Source: Qiania dongpingensis (GTDB taxonomy: Bacteria; Bacillota; Clostridia; Lachnospirales; Lachnospiraceae). From it: a stretch of 64,000 nt of DNA. Position numbers and translations under genes: made by a program. Every line of letters begins with the position of its first letter. The stretch's first letter is position 1. The notes under the pieces were generated by a model. That model was not told the DNA's origin. It saw only the letters and a list, made by a program, of their open reading frames with translations, and did not search any database. Positions 1 to 12,848 of this stretch are shown here, piece by piece. The stretch covers positions 1,302,001 through 1,366,000 of the forward strand of contig NZ_CP060634.1 of the NCBI RefSeq assembly GCF_014337195.1. The letters run 5' to 3'.

Positions 1-3051
<3,051 letters not shown>

Positions 3052-3110
3052 GCCAGCTATCTCCTCCTATTCTAACTGTATTTCATCTCCGATGCTATGG
3101 CCGCAGGCTT

Positions 3111-3143
3111 GGACAAAAAGGATGAGTGTACACATTTTTGTCC
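3111..3143. promoter_or_regulatory. inverted repeat upstream of bglP
   Basis: A 9-bp perfect stem (GGACAAAAA / TTTTTGTCC) encloses a central palindrome GTGTACAC at 3126-3133, 60-90 bp upstream of the bglP start. It could be an operator or an mRNA leader hairpin. It has no uridine tract on the minus strand after the stem, so a simple terminator is less likely. Confidence 0.4.
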
Positions 3144-3219
3144 TCTGCTGTTCCTACAAAGTAAGTGTGCCGCCAATATGGGAGTTTTATGTATGCTTTA
3201 AATATCTTTACAGATAATA

Positions 3220-3253
3220 AAATACTCGGAAACCCTAAAGGTCCCGAGTATTT
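3220..3253 (-). terminator. hairpin, probable terminator of the 95-aa gene
   Basis: 10-bp stem AAATACTCGG / CCGAGTATTT with a 14-nt loop. Read on the minus strand it is followed by a T-rich stretch (TATTTTATTATC), and it lies downstream of the 3461-3748 gene. Confidence 0.5.
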
Positions 3254-3257
3254 CTAA

Positions 3258-3322
3258 ATATACCTTGCCGCACGAAGTGCGCCTGCCCGTAGGGCATGAA
3301 TTAAGGGGTGCCCTTGGGTATA
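3258..3322 (+). repeat. 65-bp cloverleaf-like dispersed repeat, copy 1
   Basis: Matches 18871-18935 in inverted orientation with 2 differences in 65 bp. Structure seen by eye: an outer stem TATACC/GGTATA and three 5-bp hairpins with 3-nt loops (CGCAC-GAA-GTGCG, TGCCC-GTA-GGGCA, AAGGG-GTG-CCCTT). Both differences from the other copy fall in triloops. The 3052-3460 gap holds this repeat, the next repeat, a hairpin and an inverted repeat; no gene is seen. Confidence 0.8.
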
Positions 3323-3333
3323 ATACAAAATAC

Positions 3334-3433
3334 TTTTTGGAATCATTCATAATAAGTTCCGATTAAGCTCCAGTTAGACACCGGCAGAAGTTCCGGACCG
3401 TCACGATTCCATCATAAGGCGAGCGCCGCAAAG
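3334..3433 (+). repeat. GC-rich dispersed repeat family B, longest copy
   Basis: About 100 bp containing TTGGAATCATT, then ACCGGCAGAAGTTCCGG, then GATTCCATCATAAGGCGAGC. The first ~75 bp align with 36071-36149 (reverse), the last ~30 bp with 35665-35694 (reverse), and parts with 35870-35913 and 54870-54900. Short stems such as GGC-GAGC-GCC are visible. It is untranslated. Confidence 0.65.
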
Positions 3434-3460
3434 ATCGTAGCTATCTTAATCACCTTGATT

Positions 3461-3748
3461 TTACAGCGGCGGTAATTCTTCATCTGTTATTTTTGTAATC
3501 TGAAAATTTTCCTCCAGGGAAGTTCCCTGATTTTTCAAGGCCTCTAAAATTTCCTCTTGGTTTTTTCTGGCTATAAGATCAGGCAGCGCGAGTACATAAA
3601 TATACCCTGCAAAATTAAGCAAAAGACAAATTGCAAAAGAATGGATACTGGTATCATAGCCCTTCGCAAATGCCACATTCTGCATTAAATTTGCCATTAT
3701 GATATCAATAATTACAGCTGCCGCCAATGCACTTATTACTATAACCAT
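3461..3748 (-). CDS. small two-helix membrane protein, unknown function
   Basis: 95 aa. It has an N-terminal hydrophobic segment (residues ~1-20, MVIVISALAAAVIIDIIMAN), a second one (~38-58) and a charged C-terminal tail with KNQEEILEALKNQGTSLEE. An RBS-like GGGGGAG precedes ATG 3748. No family is recognised. It lies 122 bp downstream of the DUF6273 gene on the same strand and may be co-transcribed with it. The zinc-ribbon/TM neighbour suggests a joint envelope role, but that is only a guess. Confidence 0.65.
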   Translation of the reverse strand: MVIVISALAAAVIIDIIMANLMQNVAFAKGYDTSIHSFAICLLLNFAGYIYVLALPDLIARKNQEEILEALKNQGTSLEENFQITKITDEELPPL

Positions 3749-3870
3749 TTTCTACTCCCCCTTATTTTAACCATACGAATATTTGTCAAAATCCATGCTT
3801 ATCAAAGACGGTCTGATCTCCATCACGGAATTGTTTCCGCAGGATTGGAGTCTTATCGATAAATGGACAT

Positions 3871-5793
3871 TCACATTCCTGAAAATTGATTCAAATCAAT
3901 CCATAAAGCCGGACGGACTCCTGAGGTACTTCTACTATACGTTCCACGTTCATAGATAGACCCATCCGCAGAAACATAAACATAACCAACATTAATTGGA
4001 GAACGCAGCCACCACAAACAGGAACCGTCTGAATATGGATACATGCCTTGTTTATTTGTATAAGCTGTCGCTTTGGATATTCTTTCTTCTTTTGTAAGGA
4101 AATATTTTTTTGCCTCATCTACACTCAGTAAAAATAACTTATCCGTTGTATTTTCTCCTGCCTCAGTAACATATCCTCTATTAACTTGATTCTTCACGGA
4201 TACTGACAATATCATTTCTTTCTCATAATCCGCAAAAGCAACATCCAGAAAGTCTTGATTCAGCCAGCTTCGGAGAGTGCTATTTCCCCAATATTCTATT
4301 TCATGGTAAACGCTATCAATTTGCTTAAAGTCCAGCACATACTCACTAATAACAAAAATCTTATCGTGATCTCTGTCTAATATTCTCCACTCAATAATCT
4401 CCGGCCCATTGTTTAAATCATTATCCTGCTCATAATGACCAAATTGAACATGGCACCCCACCTGTAAAAAATCTTTTCCATACGCAAGTTTTTCGGCGTC
4501 TTTATAGTCTCCCAATGACAAAAGGAGCTGCTGTGCTTCCACAAAGTTCCCCTCTCCGCACAAACTCAATGCCTTGTCATAATCCATACCTTTCTGTGCG
4601 AGCTCTGCCTCTTCCGCAGAATTTTTATAATCATTTAATTCCAAAAAGATCTCATGAGCTTCTGCATAGTTTCCCGCCTCACTCATTTTTTTAGCATTGT
4701 TGTATTTTTCCTCTTTACCCGCAGTTTCTGCTTCCTCTGCAGCTCTTGCAGAGTCCTTATAATTTCCCAGTTCAAGAAACGCCTTCCGAGCCTCTATATA
4801 TTGTCCCTTATCATAAAATGCTTTGGCCCTGTCATATTCTTCTTCAAGCTGACTGATATGTGCATTTTCCGCCTGCTCCTCTGCATCTTTATAGCCATCC
4901 AATGCTAAAAACGCCTCCTGAGCTTCTGAATATTTACCCTCCTCCATAAGCATACAGGCTTCTTTATATGCTCTATCATTCTTTACAGAAGGAACCACTA
5001 CTCTATTAATAATAATCACTGCCGCAATTATAAAACATACTGTTATTGCAGATACTACTATGACTTTTTTTCTTTTTCTGATCCGAGCTTTTTCAACTGC
5101 CGCTTTTTCCTGGGCTGCCTTCTCATCAGCTGCTCTTTTCTCAATTAAAAGCTGTTTTTCCTCTGCCAGCCGAAGTTCCTTTAGCCTTACCAGATTATCA
5201 AGATTCAACGCTTTTTGCAGTTCTTCCAAAGAATGGCCACAACGGTGACACATCGGCTCATCCATATAATTATAGGTACCGCAAACACATTGCCATAAAT
5301 CCTCAAATTCGGCCGGACAAGTAAATCCATCGGTATTTGTCTCCAACCGATACTGTTTGACGAGCTCAATATCCCCCAATTCTTCTATAAGAAGAGAAGG
5401 TACAGGAAGTGCTCTCCAATCCTCTTTTGAAGAATTCCAGACACTGTTATCCATAAATGCCACTTCATCAACTGAAGCAGAGAAAGATCTCGCAGATGCC
5501 TCAGACAATATGATTGGGGTCTTCTGTCCAAATTCAGTATCACGGCAAACGTCTAAATCAAGATACTGATATACGGCTTCGCCTCCTAAAGGTCTCATGA
5601 CTACATCAAATGGTATTATTTTTACTTTCACTGCTTTTATTTTTATGGAAACAATGCTCCGCAATTTTAACTGCACCAATACTCTTCCAGTTTTATTATC
5701 CTTCAGCAGTGCTCCCGCGGCTATTATAACTGGAGAACTCTGTACATAAAGATTTTCTGGAAGGCTAAAAAGCCTTGTATAACGTTCACTCAT
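3871..5793 (-). CDS. zinc-ribbon, TPR-repeat, DUF6273 membrane protein
   Basis: 640 aa, function unknown. Visible parts: an N-terminal beta-rich domain (1-150); a zinc ribbon at ~165-188 with CVCG and CHRCG; a charged coiled-coil segment rich in K/E/A (~195-240); one membrane helix (~243-265); four to five short TPR-like repeats of the pattern YxxAxxLxxEGxYxEAxxxFxxLxxYKDA (~275-440); and a C-terminal DUF6273 domain (~450-637) with the pattern WRILD...WLNQDFL...WWLRSP...VRPALWI. DUF6273 domains are common in Clostridia and are thought to sit outside the cell. An upstream GGTGAGG fits the ATG at 5793. Confidence 0.85.
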   Translation of the reverse strand: MSERYTRLFSLPENLYVQSSPVIIAAGALLKDNKTGRVLVQLKLRSIVSIKIKAVKVKIIPFDVVMRPLGGEAVYQYLDLDVCRDTEFGQKTPIILSEASARSFSASVDEVAFMDNSVWNSSKEDWRALPVPSLLIEELGDIELVKQYRLETNTDGFTCPAEFEDLWQCVCGTYNYMDEPMCHRCGHSLEELQKALNLDNLVRLKELRLAEEKQLLIEKRAADEKAAQEKAAVEKARIRKRKKVIVVSAITVCFIIAAVIIINRVVVPSVKNDRAYKEACMLMEEGKYSEAQEAFLALDGYKDAEEQAENAHISQLEEEYDRAKAFYDKGQYIEARKAFLELGNYKDSARAAEEAETAGKEEKYNNAKKMSEAGNYAEAHEIFLELNDYKNSAEEAELAQKGMDYDKALSLCGEGNFVEAQQLLLSLGDYKDAEKLAYGKDFLQVGCHVQFGHYEQDNDLNNGPEIIEWRILDRDHDKIFVISEYVLDFKQIDSVYHEIEYWGNSTLRSWLNQDFLDVAFADYEKEMILSVSVKNQVNRGYVTEAGENTTDKLFLLSVDEAKKYFLTKEERISKATAYTNKQGMYPYSDGSCLWWLRSPINVGYVYVSADGSIYERGTYSRSTSGVRPALWIDLNQFSGM

Positions 5794-5943
5794 ATTTTAT
5801 TTCCTCACCCAATATTATTAATTAATTTTATATCTCATACATTTTTCTCAAACATCATACAAAATACGACTATATTAATAATATAATATCACAATAATTA
5901 TGATATATCCATTCATAAATTCATAGTTGTGTAAATAAAAATC

Positions 5944-5982
5944 ACAAAACAAAAGCCTCGGAAATATGAATTTCCGAGGCTT
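5944..5982 (-). terminator. rho-independent terminator of the str operon (after tuf)
   Basis: 13-bp stem AAGCCTCGGAAAT / ATTTCCGAGGCTT with a 4-nt loop, followed on the minus strand by TTTTGTTTTG. Confidence 0.9.
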
Positions 5983-6014
5983 CAATCTCACATATATAAT
6001 CTAATAAATCTCAA

Positions 6015-7202
6015 TTACTCAATGATGGTAGCAACACGGCCTGAACCAACGGTACGTCCGCCTTCACGGATAGCGAAGGTAAGACCCTGCTCCATAGCGA
6101 TGGGATGAATCAGTTCGATGGTCATCTCCACGTTGTCGCCAGGCATACACATCTCAACACCTTCAGGAAGGTTGCAGACGCCGGTCACATCGGTCGTTCT
6201 GAAATAGAACTGAGGTCTGTAGTTATTGAAGAAGGGGGTATGACGGCCGCCTTCATCTTTGGTCAGTACGTATACCTGAGCGGTAAATTTCTTGTGGCAG
6301 GTTACGGAACCGGGTTTAGCCAATACCTGGCCTCTTTCGATTTCGTTTCTCTGAACGCCACGAAGCAGAGCGCCAATGTTGTCGCCAGCCTGGCCTTCGT
6401 CCAGAAGCTTGTGGAACATCTCAACACCGGTACAAACTACTTTTCTATTCTCATCCTTCAGACCAACGATTTCTACTTCGTCAGACACATGAATCACACC
6501 ACGCTCTACTCTGCCGGTAGCAACCGTACCACGGCCTGTGATGGAGAAGATATCCTCAACAGGCATCAGGAAAGGCTTGTCAGTCTCACGCTGAGGATCG
6601 GGAATGTAGCTGTCTACTGTATCCATCAGCTCCATAATCTTGTCGCCCCAAGGTCCCATGGGATCTTCCAGAGCTTTCAGAGCGGAACCCTTGATGATCG
6701 GGCAGTCTGTGAAATCATACTCTTCAAGCTGCTCGGTAACTTCCATCTCAACCAGCTCGATCAGCTCTTCGTCATCTACCATATCGCATTTGTTCAGGAA
6801 TACGATGATATAAGGTACGCCTACCTGACGGGACAGAAGGATGTGCTCCTTTGTCTGAGCCATAACGCCGTCGGTTGCAGCTACAACCAGGATAGCGCCG
6901 TCCATCTGAGCAGCACCGGTGATCATGTTCTTTACATAGTCGGCATGTCCGGGGCAGTCAACGTGCGCATAATGCCTTTTTGCTGTCTGATACTCTACAT
7001 GAGCGGTAGAAATTGTGATACCACGCTCTCTCTCTTCGGGAGCTTTATCAATATTCTCAAAATCCACTTTCTCATTACCGTCAACTCTCTCTGCCAGAAC
7101 TCTTGTGATCGCAGCAGTCAGAGTGGTTTTACCATGGTCAACATGTCCGATCGTACCAATGTTACAATGGGGCTTTGATCTGTCAAATTTTGCTTTAGCC
7201 AT
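6015..7202 (-). CDS. tuf: elongation factor Tu
   Basis: GTPase that carries aminoacyl-tRNA to the ribosome. 395 aa, standard length. The start is ATG 7202 ([20 protein letters not shown]), with AAGGAGGA 8 nt upstream; a longer in-frame opening to 7244 adds residues absent from the family. G1 motif GHVDHGKT, G3 DCPGHADY and G4 NKCD are present, and it ends GRVATIIE. Last gene of the rpsL-rpsG-fusA-tuf cluster. It also has its own promoter (7286-7314), so it can be expressed beyond operon level. Confidence 0.99.
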   Translation of the reverse strand: MAKAKFDRSKPHCNIGTIGHVDHGKTTLTAAITRVLAERVDGNEKVDFENIDKAPEERERGITISTAHVEYQTAKRHYAHVDCPGHADYVKNMITGAAQMDGAILVVAATDGVMAQTKEHILLSRQVGVPYIIVFLNKCDMVDDEELIELVEMEVTEQLEEYDFTDCPIIKGSALKALEDPMGPWGDKIMELMDTVDSYIPDPQRETDKPFLMPVEDIFSITGRGTVATGRVERGVIHVSDEVEIVGLKDENRKVVCTGVEMFHKLLDEGQAGDNIGALLRGVQRNEIERGQVLAKPGSVTCHKKFTAQVYVLTKDEGGRHTPFFNNYRPQFYFRTTDVTGVCNLPEGVEMCMPGDNVEMTIELIHPIAMEQGLTFAIREGGRTVGSGRVATIIE

Positions 7203-7285
7203 TTTAAAAGTCCTCCTTAAAATTTGCCCTGACGGGCCTCTCATTTTATTTTCTATCTCGTTTCAGTGTTTCATAGCTGAATATC

Positions 7286-7314
7286 ATTATATTGCAAAAC
7301 CATAGGTTTTTCAA
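7286..7314 (-). promoter_or_regulatory. promoter of tuf
   Basis: TTGAAA, 17-nt spacer, TATAAT on the minus strand. The -35 lies at the fusA stop codon, giving tuf an independent start of transcription. Confidence 0.75.
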
Positions 7315-7317
7315 GCC

Positions 7318-9435
7318 TTATTTGCCTCTTTCGGCAAGAACTTTTTCCTGTACGCTCTTCGGAACCTGCTCATATTTTTCAAAGAACATGGAGTAAGCCG
7401 CGCGTCCCTGAGTCTTGGAACGGAGGTCCGTCGCGTAGCCGAACATCTCGGCCAGAGGAACAAAGCCCTTGATCAGCTTGGAACCGTTGACATCTTCAAA
7501 CGCTTCGATACGTCCGCGGCGGGAGTTGATGTCGCCGATTACGTCACCCATATAATCTTCCGGTGTGGTAACCTCTACTCTCATGATGGGTTCGAGGAGC
7601 ACCGCTCCGCCTTTCTGCATCGCATCCTTGAACGCCATGGAACCTGCGATCTTGAACGCCATCTCGGAAGAGTCGACCTCATGATAGGACCCGTCATATA
7701 CGGTAGCCTTGATGCCCAGCACTTCAAATCCGCCTAAGATACCGGACTTGGAAGCCTCCCGGATACCCGCGTCAACAGCGGGAATATATTCCTTGGGAAT
7801 TGCGCCGCCAACAACCTCAGAAGCAAACTCATAAGTTTTCTCAGAGTTGGCGTCCATGGGCTCGAAACGGACCTTACAATGACCGTACTGGCCGCGGCCG
7901 CCGGACTGCTTCGCATATTTGCTGTCAACTTCAACGGTCTTTGTAAATCCTTCTTTATAAGCAACCTGGGGTTTACCTACGTTCGCCTCTACTTTGAATT
8001 CACGAAGCAGACGGTCAACGATAATCTCTAGATGCAGCTCGCCCATACCTGCGATGATCGTCTGGCCCGTTTCCTTATTAGTGGAAACGCGGAAGGTGGG
8101 ATCCTCCTCTGCAAGCTTTGCAAGAGCTTCGCCCATCTTATCCTGACCGGCTTTCGTCTTAGGTTCAATGGCGATATCGATAACGGGCTCGGGGAATTCC
8201 ATGGATTCCAGGATGACCGGATGCTGTTCGTCACAGATCGTATCACCTGTAGAAGTTATTTTGAATCCCACCGCTGCGGCAATGTCACCGGAATACACCT
8301 TCTCCAGCTCCATTCTCTTGTTCGCGTGCATCTGCAGGATACGGCCCACGCGCTCTTTTTTGCCTTTGGTAGCATTGAGCACATAAGAACCGGAATTCAT
8401 GGTGCCGGAATACACACGGAAGAAGGCCAGCTTGCCCACAAAGGGATCAGCCATGATTTTAAATGCCAGCGCGGCAAAAGGCTCTTCGTCAGAAGAATGT
8501 CTTTCGATTTCATTGCCTTCCATGTCGGTTCCCTTGATAGCGGGAATGTCCGTAGGAGCGGGCATATACTCAACAACGGCATCCAGAAGCTTCTGTACAC
8601 CCTTGTTCCGATACGCTGTTCCGCAAAGAACGGGGATGATCTCCACGGAAATCGTGGCTTTTCTCAAAGCTTTTTTCAAATCCTCGTTGGACGGCTCTTC
8701 ACCCTCCAGGTATTCCATCATCAGGTCGTCGTCTGTCTCACAGATGGCTTCCACCATGGCGATCCTGTATTCCGCGGCCTTTTCCTTCATATCTTCAGGA
8801 ATCGCCTCAACCGCGACATCTTCGCCCTTATCGTCATTATAAATATAAGCCTGCATTTCAAACAGGTCGATAACTCCCTTGAAGTCATCTTCTTTCCCGA
8901 TGGGAAGCTGAACCGGCACTGCGTTGTGGCCGAGACGGGTCTTGATCATCTCTACCGCATTGTAGAAATTCGCACCCATGATATCCATTTTATTGATGAA
9001 TGCCATTCGGGGCACGTTATACTTATCAGCCTGACGCCATACAGTTTCTGACTGAGGTTCCACACCGCCCTTTGCACAGAACACGCCTACGGCGCCGTCC
9101 AGCACACGCAGGGAACGCTCTACCTCAACGGTAAAGTCAACATGTCCGGGAGTATCAATGATATTGATACGGTGCTCCAGAGCACCCGGCATCTTATTGT
9201 TTTCTTTTTCCAGAGTCCAGTGGCAGGTGGTGGCTGCGGAGGTAATGGTGATACCTCTCTCCTGTTCCTGCTCCATCCAGTCCATGGTAGCTGTGCCCTC
9301 GTGGGTATCGCCAATCTTGTAGTTTACGCCCGTATAGTACAGGATACGTTCTGTCAGAGTGGTCTTACCCGCATCGATATGAGCCATGATACCAATGTTC
9401 CTGGTCCTCTCCAATGGATATTCTCTTCCAGCCAA
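7318..9435 (-). CDS. fusA: elongation factor G
   Basis: Translocation GTPase; 705 aa with ATG 9435 opening [21 protein letters not shown]1 [10 protein letters not shown]2 region [11 protein letters not shown]3 DTPGHVDF and G4 NKMD are visible, and the C-terminal domains IV-V are complete. An RBS (AAGGAGGA) lies upstream, 15 bp after the rpsG stop. Part of the str operon. Large antisense open frames here are coding shadows. Confidence 0.99.
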   Translation of the reverse strand: MAGREYPLERTRNIGIMAHIDAGKTTLTERILYYTGVNYKIGDTHEGTATMDWMEQEQERGITITSAATTCHWTLEKENNKMPGALEHRINIIDTPGHVDFTVEVERSLRVLDGAVGVFCAKGGVEPQSETVWRQADKYNVPRMAFINKMDIMGANFYNAVEMIKTRLGHNAVPVQLPIGKEDDFKGVIDLFEMQAYIYNDDKGEDVAVEAIPEDMKEKAAEYRIAMVEAICETDDDLMMEYLEGEEPSNEDLKKALRKATISVEIIPVLCGTAYRNKGVQKLLDAVVEYMPAPTDIPAIKGTDMEGNEIERHSSDEEPFAALAFKIMADPFVGKLAFFRVYSGTMNSGSYVLNATKGKKERVGRILQMHANKRMELEKVYSGDIAAAVGFKITSTGDTICDEQHPVILESMEFPEPVIDIAIEPKTKAGQDKMGEALAKLAEEDPTFRVSTNKETGQTIIAGMGELHLEIIVDRLLREFKVEANVGKPQVAYKEGFTKTVEVDSKYAKQSGGRGQYGHCKVRFEPMDANSEKTYEFASEVVGGAIPKEYIPAVDAGIREASKSGILGGFEVLGIKATVYDGSYHEVDSSEMAFKIAGSMAFKDAMQKGGAVLLEPIMRVEVTTPEDYMGDVIGDINSRRGRIEAFEDVNGSKLIKGFVPLAEMFGYATDLRSKTQGRAAYSMFFEKYEQVPKSVQEKVLAERGK

Positions 9436-9450
9436 GGGATTTTCCTCCTT

Positions 9451-10002
<552 letters not shown>

Positions 10003-10075
10003 TCAAACCCGTCTTACAGGGAAAAATATGCTACATTCCGTGCACTAATACAAATCAATGCTGACTTTGATCACC

Positions 10076-10489
10076 TTACTTTTTCGGTCTCTTCGCGCCG
10101 TATTTGGAACGGGCCTGACGTCTGTTTGCAACGCCTGCCGTATCAAGTGTTCCTCTTACGATATGGTATCTGGTACCGGGTAAATCCTTTACCCTGCCGC
10201 CTCTGATAAGCACAACGCTATGCTCCTGAAGGTTGTGGCCTTCTCCGGGGATATAGCTTGTAACTTCGATACCATTGGAAAGACGTACTCTGGCGATCTT
10301 TCTCAGTGCTGAGTTAGGCTTCTTGGGGGTAGCCGTCTTAACTGCTGTGCAGACGCCTCTTTTCTGAGGAGCCGCCTCATCAGTCGCTCTCTTCTTTAAA
10401 GAGTTATATCCCTTTAACAATGCGGGAGCGGTTGCCTTCTTTGCGGATGTCTGTCTACCCTTTCTTACTAACTGGTTGAATGTGGGCAT
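10076..10489 (-). CDS. rpsL: 30S ribosomal protein S12
   Basis: 137 aa. The start is ATG 10489 ([18 protein letters not shown]), with CAGGAGGTG just upstream; the longer frame to 10546 is leader RNA. Contains the decoding-site motif [17 protein letters not shown] and the [14 protein letters not shown] segment. The streptomycin-site lysine (KKPNSA) looks wild type. First gene of the str operon. Confidence 0.99.
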   Translation of the reverse strand: MPTFNQLVRKGRQTSAKKATAPALLKGYNSLKKRATDEAAPQKRGVCTAVKTATPKKPNSALRKIARVRLSNGIEVTSYIPGEGHNLQEHSVVLIRGGRVKDLPGTRYHIVRGTLDTAGVANRRQARSKYGAKRPKK

Positions 10490-10568
10490 GTTTTTCACCT
10501 CCTGTAATATTGGTAAATTTCTGATTTTCGTACACAAAAACTGCATACGTTTTTATGCACGCCATATT

Positions 10569-10597
10569 ATTATATATAGGGAAGTTCGGATTGTCAA
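10569..10597 (-). promoter_or_regulatory. consensus promoter of the str operon
   Basis: Perfect TTGACA, 17-nt spacer, perfect TATAAT on the minus strand, about 75 bp upstream of rpsL. Confidence 0.88.
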
Positions 10598-10640
10598 GAT
10601 AAATATGGGAAATCCCTCGTAAAATCAAGGTAATCCATAC

Positions 10641-11393
10641 TTATCGGAGTCTTTCGTCCTCATATCGGGCCATGGTCTGAAGGCATTGCCTGAGCTGACG
10701 GTACCGCCCTTCCAGCGGCCCCTCCGGTATTTCCACATCGACTGCCAGGGCCAGGCCGTCGATCAGCTCGTCGTCCAGCTCCTCCCTCATCGATTCCAGG
10801 ATCACTGCTTTGGATTCAAAGGTACGCGCCTCCAGGAAATCCAGGAATCTGGGGCTTACGCTCTCCGCCTCGTCCTGATGGCCCGCCGCCTGGGCTACCT
10901 CGTCAGTCAGAGATTCCCACAGCTCGTCCTCTTCCTTTTCCGCGCGCCCCGCTCTGGGTATCACGACGCTTTCCTGATCTGAGAGCAGTTCCGCCTCTCC
11001 GTAGTCCTCCAGATCACAGATTCCGTCCTCTGATTCAGCACCAAAGCCGCCTTCTCTTGTGTTCCCGGCTTTCCACGTCTCCAGCCTGGATTCTCTTTCT
11101 TTTTCCCTTAAAATCTCCTGTCCCGCATCTCTGCGTCCGCCCTTGTCCGTTTTTTCCGGTGAAGTGACCAATTCAAATCTGTACTTCTGAGATACCTTGG
11201 GATATTTATCAGAGTCCACTTCGCCGACAAACATATCAAGCGGTCTCGCAAATATACGGAAATCTCCGTACAAAGCCTGGTAGACCACCAACGTCTCTCC
11301 CGTTTCAGAGTGTTCCGCGATTGCCACGATCTGATACATCTTATTTTTAAAATGCCTGTAAAACTCTCCCGGTTTCGGTATTCTTTCTGCCAT
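10641..11393 (-). CDS. DUF1653 protein with long acidic C-terminal extension
   Basis: 250 aa. Residues ~5-75 form a DUF1653 domain (PGEFYRHFKNKMYQIV...LVVYQALYGDFRIFARPLDMF), a small beta fold of unknown function found widely in bacteria. The remaining ~170 residues are unusual: an acidic, low-complexity linker (rich in E, D, G, R) and then a helical tail ending MARYEDERLR. It sits alone between rpsL and the divergent rsuA-type gene. I do not know the role of the tail. Confidence 0.85.
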   Translation of the reverse strand: MAERIPKPGEFYRHFKNKMYQIVAIAEHSETGETLVVYQALYGDFRIFARPLDMFVGEVDSDKYPKVSQKYRFELVTSPEKTDKGGRRDAGQEILREKERESRLETWKAGNTREGGFGAESEDGICDLEDYGEAELLSDQESVVIPRAGRAEKEEDELWESLTDEVAQAAGHQDEAESVSPRFLDFLEARTFESKAVILESMREELDDELIDGLALAVDVEIPEGPLEGRYRQLRQCLQTMARYEDERLR

Positions 11394-11511
11394 ATCCGTT
11401 CTGTCTCCTCTCCTGACGGCTCCCAGAGCCTATGCTCCGGAACTTTACCTGCTATCCCATTTTACTCTAATCCTCCATCTCCGTCAATCAAAAGGTCGGT
11501 CCGGACCTCGC

Positions 11512-11540
11512 TTGACATCCCGTCCGCCTGTTGCTATAGT
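11512..11540 (+). promoter_or_regulatory. promoter of the pseudouridine synthase gene
   Basis: TTGACA, 17-nt spacer, TATAGT, ending about 42 bp before ATG 11582. Confidence 0.78.
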
Positions 11541-11581
11541 GAGTTTGTCTAATCTATAAACTTTCCTGAAAGGAGCCGGCG

Positions 11582-12322
11582 ATGAAGATCATGCGTCTCG
11601 ACAAATTTCTGTCCGATTCTGGCCTTGGCACCCGAAGCCAGGTAAAACTGCTTATTAAAAAAGGGCTTATTTCCATAAACGGTGAAGCCGCAAGAAAGCC
11701 GGAACAGAAGATCGATGCAGAATTTGACAGGATTTTCTGCCAGGGCAAGCCTGTATCATATACGGGTTCCTTCTATTATTATATGTTAAACAAACCGGCA
11801 GGCTATGTCTCTGCCACCGATGACAATACCGCGCCTACCGTCCTCTCACTCCTAAAAGACGCTCCAGGAAAAGACCTCTTTCCCGTCGGCCGTTTGGATA
11901 AGGATACGACAGGCCTTCTGCTGATCACCAACGACGGTCCTCTGGCCCACCGCCTCCTGTCCCCCAAAAATCATGTGGACAAAACATATTTTGTCCGGGT
12001 ATCTGGTATCGTCGCCTCAGAGGAGCTTCAGCTTTTGGAGACCGGACTGGATATCGGAGAACAATCTCTCACGCTCCCGGCTAAAGCCCGTCTTATCTCT
12101 GTTCTTCCCCCTCAGGGATCGGAGGGTCCTGTCTCGGAGGTGGAACTGACCATCCATGAAGGAAAATTTCATCAGGTAAAACGCATGTTCCAGGCCATCG
12201 GTATGCCTGTGCTGTACTTAAAACGTATTTCCATGGGCACCCTTGAGCTGGATGCTTCTCTGACCGAGGGAAGCTACCGCCCTCTCACGTCGGAAGAAAC
12301 AGCGGCATTAAAAAAGGAGTGA
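11582..12322 (+). CDS. rsuA: 16S rRNA pseudouridine synthase, RsuA family
   Basis: 246 aa. An N-terminal S4 RNA-binding domain (residues ~3-50, MRLDKFLSDSGLGTRSQVK) is followed by a pseudouridine synthase catalytic domain with the signature VGRLDKDTTGLLLITNDG (catalytic Asp in RLD), KTYFVRV and GKFHQVKRMF. Isomerises a uridine in small-subunit rRNA; the exact site is inferred from RsuA relatives. An AAAGGAG RBS precedes the start. It is monocistronic, with its stop inside the terminator hairpin. Confidence 0.92.
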   Translation: MKIMRLDKFLSDSGLGTRSQVKLLIKKGLISINGEAARKPEQKIDAEFDRIFCQGKPVSYTGSFYYYMLNKPAGYVSATDDNTAPTVLSLLKDAPGKDLFPVGRLDKDTTGLLLITNDGPLAHRLLSPKNHVDKTYFVRVSGIVASEELQLLETGLDIGEQSLTLPAKARLISVLPPQGSEGPVSEVELTIHEGKFHQVKRMFQAIGMPVLYLKRISMGTLELDASLTEGSYRPLTSEETAALKKE

Positions 12323-12350
12323 ACACACATAAGACGTTCACTCCCTATTA
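12311..12350. terminator. terminator between convergent genes
   Basis: 9-bp stem GGAGTGAAC / GTTCACTCC overlapping the rsuA stop codon (TGA lies in the stem). The flanks are A-rich on the left and TATT on the right, so it may act in both directions. Confidence 0.65.
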
Positions 12351-12359
12351 TCCGCCGCT

Positions 12360-12809
12360 TTATCGGCCTAAATTCATTTTGCAGTTCTCTTTGGATTCTA
12401 TCCGGATTTCCACCAGGCAGTCCGCCATGTGCTGATAATCGATCTCCAGCCGGTAGTCGATCCTCACGGAAATGCGGTCCTCTTCTTCCCGGATATCCAA
12501 CCGGTTTGTTTCCAGACTCACAAACATCTTCCCATATGGCATATCGTAATAGGAAAAATCCTTCTTGTGTTCCTCAAAAACCATATGAACGCTGGAATCA
12601 CCGCTTTTGATTATCTCCGTTCCTCCGTCGTAGATCTTGATGATATTTTTTACAGTCTGGCCGCTCTCCTCTGAAATCTCATCGTAGATGACGTAATGCT
12701 TGCCATTCTTATAAAAATACTGGCCGGCAGTGATCACCTCGATCCGGTCCTGTTCCACAGCGCCTCCGGTCTGATCGCTTACCAGAAATATCAATACCTC
12801 TCTCTGCAT
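12360..12809 (-). CDS. DUF1934 (YwiB-like) beta-barrel protein
   Basis: 149 aa, small calycin-like protein of the DUF1934 family (B. subtilis YwiB). Visible are TAGQYFYKNGKHYVIYDE and a run of alternating beta strands ending KMNLGR. No enzymatic function is known. It follows murI by about 40 bp on the same strand, so ddl-murI-DUF1934 probably form one transcript. Confidence 0.88.
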   Translation of the reverse strand: MQREVLIFLVSDQTGGAVEQDRIEVITAGQYFYKNGKHYVIYDEISEESGQTVKNIIKIYDGGTEIIKSGDSSVHMVFEEHKKDFSYYDMPYGKMFVSLETNRLDIREEEDRISVRIDYRLEIDYQHMADCLVEIRIESKENCKMNLGR

Positions 12810-12848
12810 GTGCTCTCCCCTCCGGCCACCCAGGCCGGTCTTTCTCTG

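Noticed and set aside
3052..3330. LicT/BglG antiterminator (RAT) site before bglP
   Set aside because: The hairpins present do not match the RAT consensus, and no antiterminator gene is in the window.
6105..7178. 357-codon open frame antisense to tuf
   Set aside because: Shadow of a highly biased coding sequence; no RBS and no recognisable protein.
8032..9051. 339-codon open frame antisense to fusA
   Set aside because: Same reason; fusA is intact on the other strand.
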